Assembly: GCF_030272615.1 (NCBI RefSeq)
Contig: NC_081406.1
Coordinates: forward strand, 462,670,072 to 462,734,071
From: Cryptomeria japonica
Lineage: Eukaryota; Streptophyta; Pinopsida; Cupressales; Cupressaceae
Reading direction: 5' to 3'
DNA: 64,000 nt
Below the pieces are notes generated by a model that was given only the letters and a program-made list of their open reading frames with translations, had not been told where the DNA came from and did no database searches. Within the stretch, counting starts at the first letter, position 1. Each line of letters begins with the position of its first letter. The position numbers were made by a program, and so were the translations under genes. This document shows positions 1 to 11,618 of the stretch, one piece after another.

Positions 1-1610
1 CTTGTGAATTATAATTTGAATTTTTTATTATTTTATATTCCACCATAAACTGAACATATAATGTTGTTTTGGAATTCATTGAAAAACACTTAGTCTTTTC
101 TCTTGTTTTTGCTCTCAAACCTTGTGAGGAGTGTATGAAAATGCAAAGAGTTTGATTCTTTGTGGGTAGAATTTTATGGGAATTGGATTGGAAGGATTAA
201 ATTTGTGGAGCTTGACATGTTGTTTGAATTTGAGGAGCTTTGTAGAGTGTAGGCCTTCCTCTTTGCATTTGAAGTTTCTTCTCAAGCATGAGGTAGGAGT
301 TCTTATTCTTTGATTGACTTCCCTACTTGAAGTTATTTTCCCATGCTTAAGATTTGTTTTTATTTGAATTATCACCCTCTTCCTCAAATGAGATTGTTCT
401 TATTCATTGGATTTTAATGTGTGCATTGTCTGATTGAGAAAATGGGTGTTTTGCGGGATTTTGATTCCCAATTTTTCATGATTCATCGTAGGGACTTTTT
501 ATTTCAATTTTTTGTTTCTTAGAAGTATTTATCAAATGAGTGGGAGCCAAATTTAGCCCAGTTCTAACCCCAATTGTAAAATTGATGCCCTAGATAGTCT
601 CTTAGAGTCAAACCCCAAGTTCTAACCCAAATTGGTTCTTTTGGCATGTAGGTATGCATCTGCTATGTAGAGTGGTCTAAATTGATCAAATATGGTTCCA
701 TGGAAACCCAAAATGTAACAATTGAAGCCCAAAGTGGTTCTACTGATCACCAATGTGGTGCCTTTGATCTGTTTTGGCCTGTAGTCACTATTTGGAATCA
801 TTTAACTTAAGATGATTTTAGCATGAATTTATGATGTGGCAATAATAATAATAGTTGTATGATTTATTTGGGGTCGATTTGGATCTATTTCCTTATTTTG
901 AGACCCTAAAATTTCTCCTTGGTTGTGAGACTGAATGCATTGTTATGTATTTTGAGAGATTATTTATGATATTGTTATTGTTATGTTGACTGTAATAGGT
1001 ATCTATGCATTGTTGTTATATGTTATCCAAAGTGGCTTTGACTATTGAGACCATTGCTACATTGAGGTGTCGTATTTGATACTTGAACCATGCCTCCTTG
1101 AGTGCTTCCAACCAATAGTTTATGTTATGAGTAAAAGAAAATGTATACTATGCGCTTAATGGAAACTTATTGTGATTGAAGCCTTAGGTTGCACATGTGT
1201 GTGCATTTGAGTTCTCGTGTTCATAATGAGCCTGATGTGCCTAGGGCTTAGTTCATGGAGACAATTGCAATTTAAATAACATGAGATGGTGCATTGTGTA
1301 GCATTAGTATGCATACGTTTCCCTTATGTTGAAATTCTTGTGAGGGCTTGGGATAAGTTGGAGGAATGAGACCGTCCATGGATGGATGATGTTAGCGGGT
1401 TCCTTGTCTACACAAGAGGATTACCTAAACTTTGTGTGAGCTATTGGAGCTACACTTGATACTTCACCATTTATCTCCTTATCATATAGCCCTTTTAGGG
1501 ATTGAGTAGAGACCCTATTGTGACCTCATGATTGAGTAGTTGACTTGTTCGAGTGTTTGGGCCGTGTGACTATCTCCATCAGAACAAGGGGTGGACTTGA
1601 GGGTACCACA
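1..1610. other. Anonymous repeat-derived DNA without a gene
   Basis: No open frame longer than about 90 codons looks coding here and I recognise no protein domain. The style of the sequence (moderately AT-rich, long-word, untranslated) resembles retrotransposon LTR or UTR DNA. It is the target into which the solo LTR at 1611-2955 inserted: the DNA up to 1610 and the DNA from 2961 onward would be contiguous once that LTR and one copy of CCACA are removed. The family is not identified. Confidence 0.4.
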
Positions 1611-2955
1611 TGTTGGATATTGTTGAAAAGTTTGCTGGAACAATGTTTGGTCATTAATGTCAACATATTCCTCTATGTATTCCAGTGTTGCAGGTAGATT
1701 AAATGAGTTGGTTTGGCCAGTGTGCTGCATATGAGTTGTTGCAGTTTAATGGGTTTTGAGATACGCATCTCTAGTTGATTCAGTTAAATTTTTAAGTGGT
1801 CTACATGATGATTTGATCGAGTTATGAGATCCTGTATTGAGGTTGGTTTTTTAGTTGTTTGTGGTGTTCAATGTTCTAGATTCTTCTCTACATTGCTTTG
1901 GAATTGCAATATATTGGTTTGCATATTTGGGACGTTCATATGTGTGCTCAATTTAGATGGTTCGTAATTTGGATATCCACAAGTGAATCTTTCAGTTTCT
2001 CAGTCTGTTTAATGCGTGTTCTTGAGGTTCAATATAATGATGATGAATATTATAGTAAGTGGTGATGTTGCAGTTGTTGTTGTGGTAATTCACATTGCTT
2101 GTGGATGTTTTTAGATTGTTTTCTATTCATGTTGATGGTCTGCATTGATCATTGTGAACTTTATTGATCATTTTCTTGATCTGGTGGTGTTGTTTGATTA
2201 ATGCGATATTCATGATGATTGTAGTGTGTTGCGGATGTTCATGGCTTAATTATTTGAGGTGTTGTATGATCTAGGAGTTTATTTGGATCTAGACTATGTC
2301 TTAGTTGACATTGTTTTTGTTTGCATATTATGATGTAGCGTGCTCTTGTAATTTGTGATGAGTGTTGAGATGACCTTGGAATATAGGTTGATGACTTGTA
2401 TAAATAAATATAATAGTCATGTAATAAGTTTATCTGCGAGAGTATCTGAATGTGTGTCATTAGATAAAAGTGCAAGCAAGTGTTTTGATCTTTTGGAAGT
2501 GTGAAGAAGTTTGGCAAAGAAGACCAATCAATGTGCTTTACTAGAACTATAACCAAGCATGAGAAGATGCTATTTCATCAGTTCATGATCCTTCAAATGT
2601 AATCCGAATGTTTTTGTAAGATAGTTAGTCTTCCTCAGGGTTGTAGCTCTTCTCAGGTTACATGGTTTGAGCAATGAGCTATAGGCAGTGTGCCTAAATG
2701 CATGTGCATTCCCCATTGTAATATTTTATTTACTCCTAATAGGGTACTATCTCATTGTGGGTAATTTTCCACTATGGTTTCTCCCTTAACCGATTTTTCC
2801 ACGTAAAAAATCTTGGTATTATGTGTGTTATTGATATGGTGTTGATTTGTACTTTAACTGTTAATTATTAGATCTCAATTTGTGATTAAGTTGAGTAAAG
2901 TTTTTGTGCAAACTAATTCACCCCCCCCTCTAAGTTTGTTGCAATTTTTCCAACA
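1611..2955 (+). mobile_element. Solo LTR, Ty1/copia type, with perfect TSD
   Basis: The 1345-bp unit begins TGTTGG and ends CCAACA, the usual inverted ends of plant copia LTRs. It is bounded by the identical pentamer CCACA at 1606-1610 and 2956-2960, the 5-bp target duplication made by retroviral-type integrases. Near its 3' end is the motif ATTCACCCCCCCCTCTAAGT (2917-2936), which recurs near the U5 end of the other copia LTRs here. No primer-binding site follows and no internal region is present, so this is a solo LTR left by LTR-LTR recombination. Orientation is plus, judged from that motif. Confidence 0.88.
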
Positions 2956-2960
2956 CCACA

Positions 2961-4169
2961 AGGTCGAGTGGAATTGAACAAATCACCATTGGGGACTGGT
3001 GGAAATATTCACAAGCACCTTGAAGAGCTTATTCACCCTTATGGTTACTTGTTCTTCCTCTTTCTACATTGTTTGTTTTTTAAGTAAATGTAATTTGATT
3101 TGATCATTGTAATAATTGGAAAACTATGTATTAAGAACACTCCATATGGAGGATGATGTAATGTAAACATATTGATATGATTTGAGTAGGCTTTAGTGGA
3201 CCAATGTTGGAGCTAGCTACAACACATGATTATGTATGATTCTCTTTTTACTTTTGATTGGTTTAAAGAGTCTAATATAGTAATAGTGATAAATAATTAC
3301 ATAATCATTGAGGGAGAAAAATTGAGTCTAAAAATCTCCCCAAATAGTCCATCAAAATCAATCTAATGTACCTAGGACAAAAGCACCCCCATCCATCAGG
3401 AATTTTTACATTATATCACCCCATGATATCTAGCCTAAACAGTTAGAAAACATATACATTTGGACTTGCAGTGAGCCACTTTTAGAAGACAAAATGAAAC
3501 ATGGTGTATATACTATAATAAAAAAACTTAATTTACTATCACAATTTCCTTACCTTTTGTGCATGGAGACACCCTTTGAGCATCAATTTATATGAACCTA
3601 CATCCTAACAATTCTTAGGAGGGAAACCAATCCATAATGTTCTACTCGACTTCTTCATAGAGCCCATCGACCTAGCCTGTTTGTGACATGAGAAGGAAGC
3701 AACATAAGCAGGAGCTGAGAACTTATCTAAGGACCCCATTTCTCTAGCTCCCACTATATTCTCCTTGCCATTGCCTTCACATAATCCTTCACACCCACCA
3801 TGCCAACTTGTATTGAGGCCCTTAAGACCTCCTTATTATTGTTTGCACTCGAAATAAGGAAGGGAGGAAGGGGGGCATGAATTCACTCACCTGTAACCAC
3901 ATACCACATGGAAGACAAACCCCTTCCCTTCAAATAAAATGGCCATAAGAATCTAAAAATCCCCACACCACTCCTCTGTGAGGCAGCTATCCACCAACCA
4001 TTTCACTATATCCTTTACCTTCAATTCAAAACTCCAAGCAAAAAACATTGAGGTCATAAATGCATTGCATATATATTTGAAAGAGAAATTAAGGTACTCA
4101 TCACTAATTAAAATTAGGGTGGTTAACCAACTCAAACACCACTTTTCCAAAATCCTAACACTTCAAATA
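2961..4169. other. No gene recognised
   Basis: The first ~300 bases continue the repeat interrupted by the solo LTR. The rest (about 3300-4170) contains only short opposing frames of 60-66 codons without domains or codon structure. A minus-strand reading at 3600-3900 gives a few cysteine and histidine residues but no reproducible motif. I see no promoter, RNA gene or terminal repeats. Confidence 0.4.
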
Positions 4170-4630
4170 AAGTGATTTTCTTCATAATTTGACACTAGGC
4201 CTTGTAGGACAACAAACAAGGTTTTTCTAGCATAATTTCCCAACCAGGTCACAAATTAAAAATATGATCACCACTTAGGATACCCTTTTTATAATTTTAC
4301 AACATATATTTAAATAGATAGGGGTTACTTTGGCGTGAAGGGATCCAAAAATTGATTGTCCTATTTCTTCACTAGACCTAATTAAGATAATAAATTGGGT
4401 TTTCCGGCCATAATTTTCAATGCAGACGTGAAATAAAAAATGTAAACATGGTTTCAAACACCCATTTGGACCTTATAAAACATATCTCAAAACCAAGGTA
4501 GGTTACTTTGTACAAAATTCTTTAAAACTTGATTGTTCTACTTCTTGAATAGACTTAATTAGACAAATATTCATGCAAAGAAAAGAACAGTCACCTATAA
4601 CTTTCACAAATAAAAGAATTAGGAAAATTG
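4170..4630. repeat. Degenerate ~180-bp tandem repeat
   Basis: Similar blocks recur about 180 bases apart. The block starting GGTTACTTTG at 4322 recurs at 4501, each followed by TTGATTGT-CTA-TTCTT and an ACTTAATTAGA-like stretch. The preceding AATTTTC-rich block at about 4215 recurs near 4397 and weakly near 4590. By eye identity is about 65-70 percent, over two and a half units. The array ends at the LTR start at 4631. It resembles an old satellite fragment or an internally repetitive element; the family is unknown. Confidence 0.5.
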
Positions 4631-5812
4631 TGTTGGCTTGATGATGATAATAGAGTTGTAATAGGTTGATTGATGAATTTATTTGTGTTGTCATTGATGG
4701 CAACCATGTTTTCTTAGTTATCTAAGTCTGTTAGACCAACCAGTATAGCTTAACCGATAGTAGAATCTTTCAGACAACAAAACTGCTAAGTTGTCATTAA
4801 ACCGGTAAACAAGAATAAAGCAATGCTCAAGCAACCAGTATGGAAGATTGGAGAATAGTTAGATGTTGCAGTTTGGAACATATGTTTATGACATTGGCAT
4901 GGAGTCTTTGATTGAAACCGCATCAGTAGATTGAGAGTATTGAGCAAGTTATGATTGGAAGAACAGTCACAGGTAGGAAGAACAGAGAACTGGTAAAGAA
5001 GAGTTACTTTGATCGGTTACCGGTAGAGTTTATATTATATTTTTTATTTATGTTTTGTTGGATGATATAAGTAAAGTGTAATGAGTGGAAAAATGAATAA
5101 GGTGACAAGAATCAATGAACCTATGGAATTGTTCCAAGGTTCTTAGCTGACTTAACAGAGTCTTAATAAGGAAATGAAAGTTGTAAGATTTCATGGATCA
5201 AGAGTGAGAATTTGATCATGTGGTGGAAGAAGGAGTTAGGTTTTGATGTTTAGTCGATGATAGAAGTTAAGCAAAAGTGGATCTAATTAGGTATAGAGAT
5301 GCTAACAATAGATCAGTCAAACTTGTTGTTCCTTAATAGTTGTAGCAAGAAAATCCTCTCACAAGGTCACTCCTAACATGGTGCGATAGGATCCTAACAT
5401 GTCCAAAGGTTAAAATCCTCTAACAAGATGACACATTAGCTTATTTTTTGTAAATCCTCTAGCAAGGTAGCTCCTAATAGGCCTTATTGTAATAGCTCTT
5501 AACCAAGATAAAGTACTCTTAACTAGGTGTCACCCCTAACAGGGTGTTGTATGACCTTAACTAGCCAGATCTCTATTCTATAGATAGTTGATCCTTGAGG
5601 GTACTAATTCACACCATGGTTTTTCCCATTTGGGTTTCCACATAAAAAATCATTGTGTTAGGGTTTGCATGCTTTGTTGGATATTTTATTATGTGGTTAT
5701 ATTTCTTACATGGATATTGATTTTTTCAGATTGGTGAAACTTGTTATCAAATTTATTAAGTTTTTTCTTGCACTGATTCACCCCCCCCTCTTAGTGCCTT
5801 ATAAGTTTATCA
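4631..5812 (+). mobile_element. 5' LTR of a copia-type element
   Basis: The segment starts TGTTGG and ends in CA, directly followed by a primer-binding site complementary to initiator tRNA-Met. It contains the plant copia U5 signature (5776-5795: ATTCACCCCCCCCTCTTAGT) and the leader phrase CATGGTTTTTCCCATTTGGG (near 5617), which recurs in the other copia LTRs here. Length is 1182 bp. The flanking pentamer on the left is AATTG (4626-4630). No matching 3' LTR is found downstream, so the element is truncated on its right side. Confidence 0.8.
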
Positions 5813-5814
5813 AT

Positions 5815-5826
5815 TGGTATCAGAGC
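5815..5826 (+). other. Primer-binding site (initiator tRNA-Met type)
   Basis: TGGTATCAGAGC lies two bases after the LTR end. This is the standard minus-strand primer site of plant copia elements, complementary to the 3' end of tRNA-iMet. Confidence 0.92.
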
Positions 5827-5874
5827 CTAATTCCCTTAAGGCTTAACCGCTTGGGAAGGATCTTTAACGATAAC

Positions 5875-6806
5875 ATGGGTGAAGGTTCAATGAGTTACAG
5901 AGAGATTTCAAATAGACTTGCAGAATATGAAAAAGCCTATAATGAACTAAAGGTCAAGTACAAAGATTCATTAGCTAAGAGAAAAGAGTTGGCTGAGTAG
6001 TTGTTGGAACTCAATGAGAAGATTCATACACAAAGGAATAATGCAGATACACATGGCTTCAGATACACAACCTTTGAACAAAGAGAGTCATCTAGTACCA
6101 AGGACAACATGCATGAAGCCAAATCAACACCAAAGACCAAGAATATCACCGATAAGAGAACCTACAAACTAGTATGTTTTAACTATCATAAAGTAGGTCA
6201 TACTGCTAATGTTTGTAGAAGTAGATCTAGTACTTTTGATGGATATAGACCTAATGCATGTCAAGGTTATAAGCCTATTACTTTTGATGGATATTGCTTC
6301 AGTTGCAACAAGTATGGGCATAGATATGTTGAGTGCAGGTCAAGAGTGATCAATCAGAGATCTTACATGAATCTGATGTCTAATGGTGAATGGTAAAGAT
6401 ATTACAGATCGAAGAAACCCTACTTAATTGGCAGAGACCTTATGTGAACCGGTCTAGTCCTTATGAAATGGAGAATGGATGGAATGTGACATGTTCAATC
6501 TGTCACAACTATGGTCAAATTGCTATGAACTGCCAAAGAAGAACTGGTAGAGGCAATGCTGGACCCTAGAGAGCATCTGGAATGGCATGTTTCCATTATC
6601 ACAAACTAGGACACCTTGCAAAGTTTTGCAAAGATAGAATGAACCAACCGGTTAATCTATTTATTGACCAGAAAGGAAAGAAGAAGGTAGATGTCGAAGA
6701 AACCATAAGAGAGATGAATAAGATACGAGGGAAGAAAAGTGAGGAGAAACAATCAAAGGACTGCAATTATTCACCTAGTGTGGAGAATCCTTCACTGGTA
6801 AACTAA
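5875..6806 (+). pseudogene. Retroelement ORF with four zinc knuckles, decayed
   Basis: The reading frame opens at the ATG at 5875, 49 bases after the primer site. It encodes a charged, probably coiled-coil N-terminus (SYREISNRLAEYEKAYNELK) of about 41 residues, an in-frame TAG at 5998, then a lysine- and serine-rich part. Four knuckles of 14 residues follow: CFNYHKVGHTANVC (6175-6216), CFSCNKYGHRYVEC (6295-6336), CSICHNYGQIAMNC (6492-6533) and CFHYHKLGHLAKFC (6588-6629). Only the second keeps the perfect C-x2-C-x4-H-x4-C pattern; in the first and fourth the second Cys is Tyr, and in the third His is Gln. The frame changes between knuckles 2 and 4 and there are several stops. CCHC knuckles bind RNA in retroelement Gag proteins. 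There is no capsid-type UBN2 region before them as in the other copia gags here, so this may be a non-autonomous element's protein. Function is inferred only. Confidence 0.6.
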
Positions 6807-7194
6807 GCTATGTATGTAGCTTAAAGGGAGCGGATTATTAGATCCATTTCCAAACCCCCTAAATGGTGTGCAGTAAGTAAAATCTACATACTTTGATGCA
6901 TTATGTTGTTATGAAGTGATTTTCTGATCAAACTGATATATTTTAATGTGTCATGTTAGTTGGTAACAAGTTTTAGGGTTGAATGGTGATTAGGGTAAGT
7001 TCAATTGGTATTGCATTAAATGAAGTTGAATAAAAAGCTATTTTATAGTTTCATTTCTCACCTTGCATTTTCATGAGCACATTTGGAGAGAAACAAAAAC
7101 ACAAAAGAGAGTTTGATTGTTTCTTTGGTGAACTTGTTAGTGGATTGAGAAGATTTATGGAGAAGGGAATTAGAGAAAGTGCATTCTTTGCTTC
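6807..7194. other. Untranslated stretch at an element junction
   Basis: After the knuckle ORF comes about 390 bp with no domain. On the minus strand, recognisable RNase H residues (KEKV) stop at about 7195 and the next codons no longer match the family, so the boundary between the plus-strand knuckle element and the minus-strand copia fragment lies near 7195. Neither end shows an LTR terminus. Confidence 0.4.
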
Positions 7195-8815
7195 AACCTT
7201 TTCTTTCAAGAAATTATACCTTATAGAAATGTGTTACTATTTAGAAGGAAATACCAGATTCTTTGACATATCAATAGAAGTAGTATTATCATAGTGACTA
7301 ACAATAGGCTCATCATAACTTACCCTTATATCTTTCAACATTTGTTTCATCCATAAAATCTCAGTACAATTGGTTGTAGCAGCTACATATTTCGCTTCAG
7401 CAGTACATAATGAAGTGCATGATTGTTTCTTACTAAGCCATGAAACCAACTTTTTTTCAAGAAAGAATGCACCACCAGGAGTGCTCTTCTGGTCATCCAC
7501 ATCTCCTGCCCAATCAGAGTCTATATAGGCACATAGTCTAAAATCATCATTCTTTGGATACCATAACCCAAAGTTTTTTGTACCTGCCAAATATCTGAAT
7601 ATCCTCTTAATGACAATATCATGGGTTCCTCTAGGACCTAACTGAAATCTGGAAGCAATATAAACAACATTCATTATATAAGGTCTAGTCTGAGCTAAAT
7701 ACAACAATCCACCAATCATTGATTTGTATCTACTTGGATTCAGTTTAGGAGATTCATCATCCTTTGACAATTTGCAATCGGTTATCGTAGGAGTACTGTC
7801 AGGCTTAGAATTCTTAAGTCCAAATTTCTTAAGAAATTCCTTCATATACTTAGTTTGACAAATGAAAATACCTTTATCAGTCTGAGTAATCTACAAACCT
7901 AAGGAAAAATTCATCTCACCAATCATAGACATTTCAAATTCATTCTTCATATCATCAACAAATTTCATAAATAGACTTTGTTCACCTCCAAAAAAGATAT
8001 CATCAACAAAGACTTCAATAATTAATATGTCATGATGATCAATTTTATAACATAGGTTACCGTCAGCATTACCTTTGCTGAAACTAAGCTTTGAAAGATA
8101 TCTATCCAATCTAGTATACCTTGATCTAGGGGCTTGTTTTAAAACATATAAAGCTTTCTTCAACCTACAAACCATGTCCTTATCTTCTGATAAAGAAAAT
8201 CCATTAGGTTTCTCAATTTAGACTTCCTCCTCAAGATCTTCATTTATAAATGCACATTTGACATCCATCCGATATACTTTGTAGTTCTTGTGTGCAACAT
8301 AGGCAAGAAATAGTCTTACCATTTCAATTATTGCAACCAGAATATAAGTAATCAACTCCTTCTTCCTGTAAATAACCTTTTCAAACCAATATAGCCTTGT
8401 TTCTTACAATCTAACCTTCCTCATTTAATTGGTTCCTGAAAACCCATTTAGTTTCAATAATATTCTTATCTTTAGGTCTAGGAACTAATTCCCATGTCTT
8501 ATTCTTTTCTATCTTATCTAATTATTATTCCATTGCTTTCATCCAATTTTCATCTTTACTTGCATCAATAAATAATTCTAGTTCAATTTTATAAATTAAA
8601 CATACCTCTTCAGCAACTAACCTTCTTCTAGTCATCACACCTTTCCTTTAATCTCCAATGATCTGATCTTCATAATGATTTAGTTTCACATACTTGGGAG
8701 TCTTTGAATTTTCTTGAATTACTGACTCTTTCTGTTGTTCAACTGTCATTGTTGAATTTTCTGATGTTGTCCGAGTCACTGGTTCAATGCTTTGGATAGA
8801 TTCTTTCATTATCAA
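7195..8815 (-). pseudogene. Copia reverse transcriptase and RNase H, broken
   Basis: The best open piece, 7237-7845, carries the RT tail and the RNase H domain: SMIGGLLYLAQTRPYIM, then a VDD-equivalent acidic site in AYIDSDWAGDVDDQKST, and SKNLVFP near its end. The next piece, 7891-8175, contains the RT palm motif EVFVDDIFFGG (the F-V-D-D active site). Upstream, 8176-8815 still gives short matches such as ALYVLKQAPRS but is interrupted by stops. Family enzymes copy element RNA into DNA in cytoplasmic particles. The C-terminal ~40 residues are missing past about 7195. A plus-strand frame at 7073-7294 is only the opposite strand of this region. Confidence 0.85.
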
Positions 8816-9883
8816 TTATGGTCTGATAAATTCATCTTCTGGTCCATAGTCGTATACTTTGATCTGATTACTGTCTTCCTCATACACCTTAACATTTATG
8901 CTCTCCATTCTCCTATTCAATATTTTGTTATATCTATATGTTTTACTCTTAGTAGAATAACCAAAAAATATTTCTTCATCACTTCTAGGATCAAATTTTC
9001 CTAATGCGTCATCTCTTCTAATGTAGCATTTACTTCTAAAAATTCTGAAATATCTAATAGTAGGAGTATGACCAAACCATAATTCATAAGGAGTCTTACC
9101 AGTATCACCTTTTATGTCTACTCTATCTAAAGTGTATACCTTAGTATTGATAGCTTCCATCCAATAGATATCAGGCAATTTAGCTTCAATCATCATTGTC
9201 CTTGCAGTATCCAATATGGTTATATTCTTTCTTTTCACTAATCCATTCTATTGAGGAGTTCTAGGTGTAGAAACTTGTCTATTGATTCCATTCTTTCCAA
9301 AAAAGTTGTTAAACTCACTGGATGTAAACTCACTGCCTTGATCTAATCTTAAACACTTTATATTCAGTCCTGTCTCAGTCTTAATAATAGATTTGAAGAA
9401 TTTAAATTTCTCAAGCGCTTCTAATTTTTCTTTTAAAAATGCAACCCATGTCATTCTAGAATAGTCATCATTAAGTAACATAAATATCTATCACCTTGAA
9501 AAAATTTAGTCCTTGTCAGTCCACACAGATCAATATGAATAAGATCAAGAATTTCATTTGATTTATCATGTATTCTTCTGAAAGAAGTTCTCACTTACCC
9601 ATTTGACATTCTCTACATACAGGATTAAGAGGTTTAACAATCTTGGGTGAATCTATGACATCCTATGTTGAACTGATCTTCACAATGCAATCAAAATTTA
9701 CATGACACATCCTCTTAGGCCAAACCAGCTTTCATCAATCTAAGAAATCAAACAAGCTTTGTCACTGGAGTTTAAATGAAGGATTTTTCCTTTGGTCTAG
9801 GTTCCGGAAGCAATTTCCAATCTAGATCTATTGATGATCTTGCATTTTCCATCCTTTAAATGCAAATAAAATCCTCTATCCAC
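8816..9883 (-). pseudogene. Copia integrase, broken
   Basis: Two open pieces on the minus strand (9248-9481 and 8816-9238) give LLNDDYSRMTWVAFLKEK, then CLRLDQGSEFTSSEF (the second catalytic Asp), QVSTPRTPQ, and LPDIYWMEAINTKVY with YELWFGHTPTIRYFR after it. A stop separates them close to the expected catalytic Glu. The N-terminal zinc-binding part (about 9500-9880) is readable only in fragments. The enzyme would join element cDNA to chromosomal DNA. Stops at several places show it is inactive. Confidence 0.85.
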
Positions 9884-10198
9884 CATCTAACCTACACTTA
9901 AAAGGCTTTTCTTTAAGCCTTCAACATAGTAAACATTATTAGTATTAGTCTTACCATCCAATGATATTATTCCTTTTCCTTTCATCCTACATGCCTTGTT
10001 GTCTCCAAATCTGACTAGTTCTCCATCAAATTCTTGCAGTGTTAAAAAATTTCTCTTGTCACCGGTCATGTGATCTGAGCAGCCACTATCTATAACCCAT
10101 TCATCATTTTCTTTAATTTTAGCAGCTAAAGCCTTCTTGTCAATATGAGTTGGTTCAATGACAAGTTCAAGAGAATCGTCCTTGATAACAATAAAGAC
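9884..10198 (-). pseudogene. Copia aspartic protease region, broken
   Basis: The minus-strand frame reads CSDHMTGDKRNFLTLQEF, then VRFGDNKACRMKGKGIISL and NVYYVEGLKKSLLSVG. These blocks follow the catalytic DSG/DSGCS motif in copia proteases. The motif itself is at about 10080-10100 and is disturbed. The segment lies between gag and integrase as expected. Confidence 0.75.
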
Positions 10199-11273
10199 TC
10201 AATTTTTACTGGAGCTTCCATTATTGGTTTCACTTATAGGTTCATCATTTTCATCATCAGTAATGCCAAAATCATCATAACCAACATAATAACATGATTT
10301 ATCCTTATTCCTTCTAAGTCTAGGTCTACTCTGATATTCTGAATTAGGCTTATAACTCCTCACAAATATTTCATGATTCCTAGCAGTTCTTTCAGGACAT
10401 CTAGAAGAAAAATGAACAATATTATTACATGAAAAACATTTAAAAGGGACTTTTCCTTCATACTTACTTCCATCTGGTCCCTTAGGAATTCTTCTAGCAA
10501 TTAGGGCTTCCAACTCTTCAAGTTCTTGCTCTTCTCTTTCAATGTCCTCCAAATATTTAGCATACAACTCCTTCCAATCTATTTTCTACTTACTAGAGGC
10601 AAATGCTTTAAATGCAGTTTCAGTTTTAGTAGCACTTCAAACTCCAAGTTCCTCAAGCTCAAAAGCAGTCAATTTCCCAAGTACTGTATCTCTAGTAAAA
10701 GGGGAACTTTACATTGTTTGGAGTTCATTAATTATGACAACCTTCATCTTGTAAGCTGAAGGTAGAACTCTCAAAATCTTTGACACAACCTCATCCTTAC
10801 TAACTGATCCACCACAACATTTGATTCCCATGACAATTTCATTTATTCTATCCATGAAAGAACTAATCTTCTCATCTTCCTTCATCTTCAAAGTTTCATA
10901 TCTCACCTAGAAACCTTCAAGCTTTTCAATCTTTACCACTTGGTCACCTTCATAAATATTTTCAAGCTTAAACCAAATATACTTTGCATTCTCCAACTCT
11001 ATGACATTCAATAGCTTTTCATCAAATAGGGCACTCAACAATGCTTATTTTTCTCTAACATCATTTCCATCTCTTCTGTTCATCAGCAGATGTTGGTGTT
11101 CCAGAATTGGGATCATGAGGTATATACCATTTCTCCATTGTCTCCCAAACTCCATTTCCAATACATCTCAAATGAATCATCATTCACTCCTTCCATATTT
11201 TATAATTTGTACCATCAAATCTTGGACTCTCCTTCTGATAGGGGTTGAATGTAGAACTTGATGCTAATGCCAT
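10199..11273 (-). pseudogene. Copia gag with zinc knuckle, broken
   Basis: The minus-strand frame begins at the ATG complementary to 11271-11273, about 43 bases after the primer site, with MALASSSTFNPYQKESPRFD, and continues with the UBN2-type capsid region (ISSFMDRINEIVMGIKCCGG, VLPSAYKMKVV). The piece at 10199-10567 holds an acidic linker, a knuckle CFSCNNIVHFSSRC in which the glycine before His is replaced, and an acidic tail. Frameshifts and stops occur near 10570-10700 and 11000-11060. Gag packages element RNA. Similarity to the gag at 23.6-24.5 kb is clear, so the two elements are related. Confidence 0.82.
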
Positions 11274-11315
11274 CAAATCTCCTCAACCAGTAAAGATTCT
11301 ATAGACATGACCTTA

Positions 11316-11327
11316 CTTTGATACCAA
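11316..11327 (-). other. Primer-binding site, minus strand
   Basis: On the minus strand the sequence reads TTGGTATCAAAG directly after the LTR end, one change from the tRNA-iMet site TGGTATCAGAG. It fixes the orientation and 5' end of the 7.2-11.3 kb element. Confidence 0.85.
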
Positions 11328-11328
11328 T

Positions 11329-11618
11329 TGTTGGAATGAAATTATATTGGTAGAAAAATGAGAGGGGGGTGAATCAATTTTCTCACAAGTATGGCAGTTA
11401 ATGCAAATTATAAGATTTATATGAAAGAACAACACAATGAAAGATAAAGCATGAAAGAACAGTAAACATGACACCAATATTTTGACATGGAAAACCCAGT
11501 AAAGGGAAAAAACATGGTGGTAAACCCTACCCACAACTAGATAATACTTCTGTAGTAGTATGTGAAATAATTACAATGGGGATTACACTTGCAATTAGGC
11601 CAAGAGCCTAGAGCTCAT
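11329..11618 (-). mobile_element. LTR piece 1 (R-U5 end) of the minus-strand copia
   Basis: Minus-strand LTR DNA ends CCAACA at 11329, next to the primer site, and contains the U5 signature near 11361-11378 in reverse orientation. At 11618 it is interrupted by the element at 11619-15823 and appears to resume at 15829: CTCAT precedes the insertion (11614-11618) and follows it (15824-15828). Confidence 0.72.

Larger units (their letters stand above)
7195..11327 (-). mobile_element. Ty1/copia internal region, minus strand, lacking its 3' LTR
   Basis: Read on the minus strand from 11327 to 7195, the order is primer site, gag with one zinc knuckle, protease, integrase, reverse transcriptase and RNase H. 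This domain order (integrase before RT) defines Ty1/copia. The right side abuts its LTR at 11329; the left side stops inside the RNase H tail, so the 3' LTR is absent. Stops and frameshifts in every domain show it is dead. Component domains are listed separately. Confidence 0.88.

Noticed and set aside
3953-4175. Overlapping 65-codon frames on both strands
   Set aside because: Complementary frames with no domain, in repeat DNA.
7073-7294. Plus-strand frame of 73 codons
   Set aside because: It crosses the boundary between the RNase H remnant (minus strand) and unassigned DNA; no domain.
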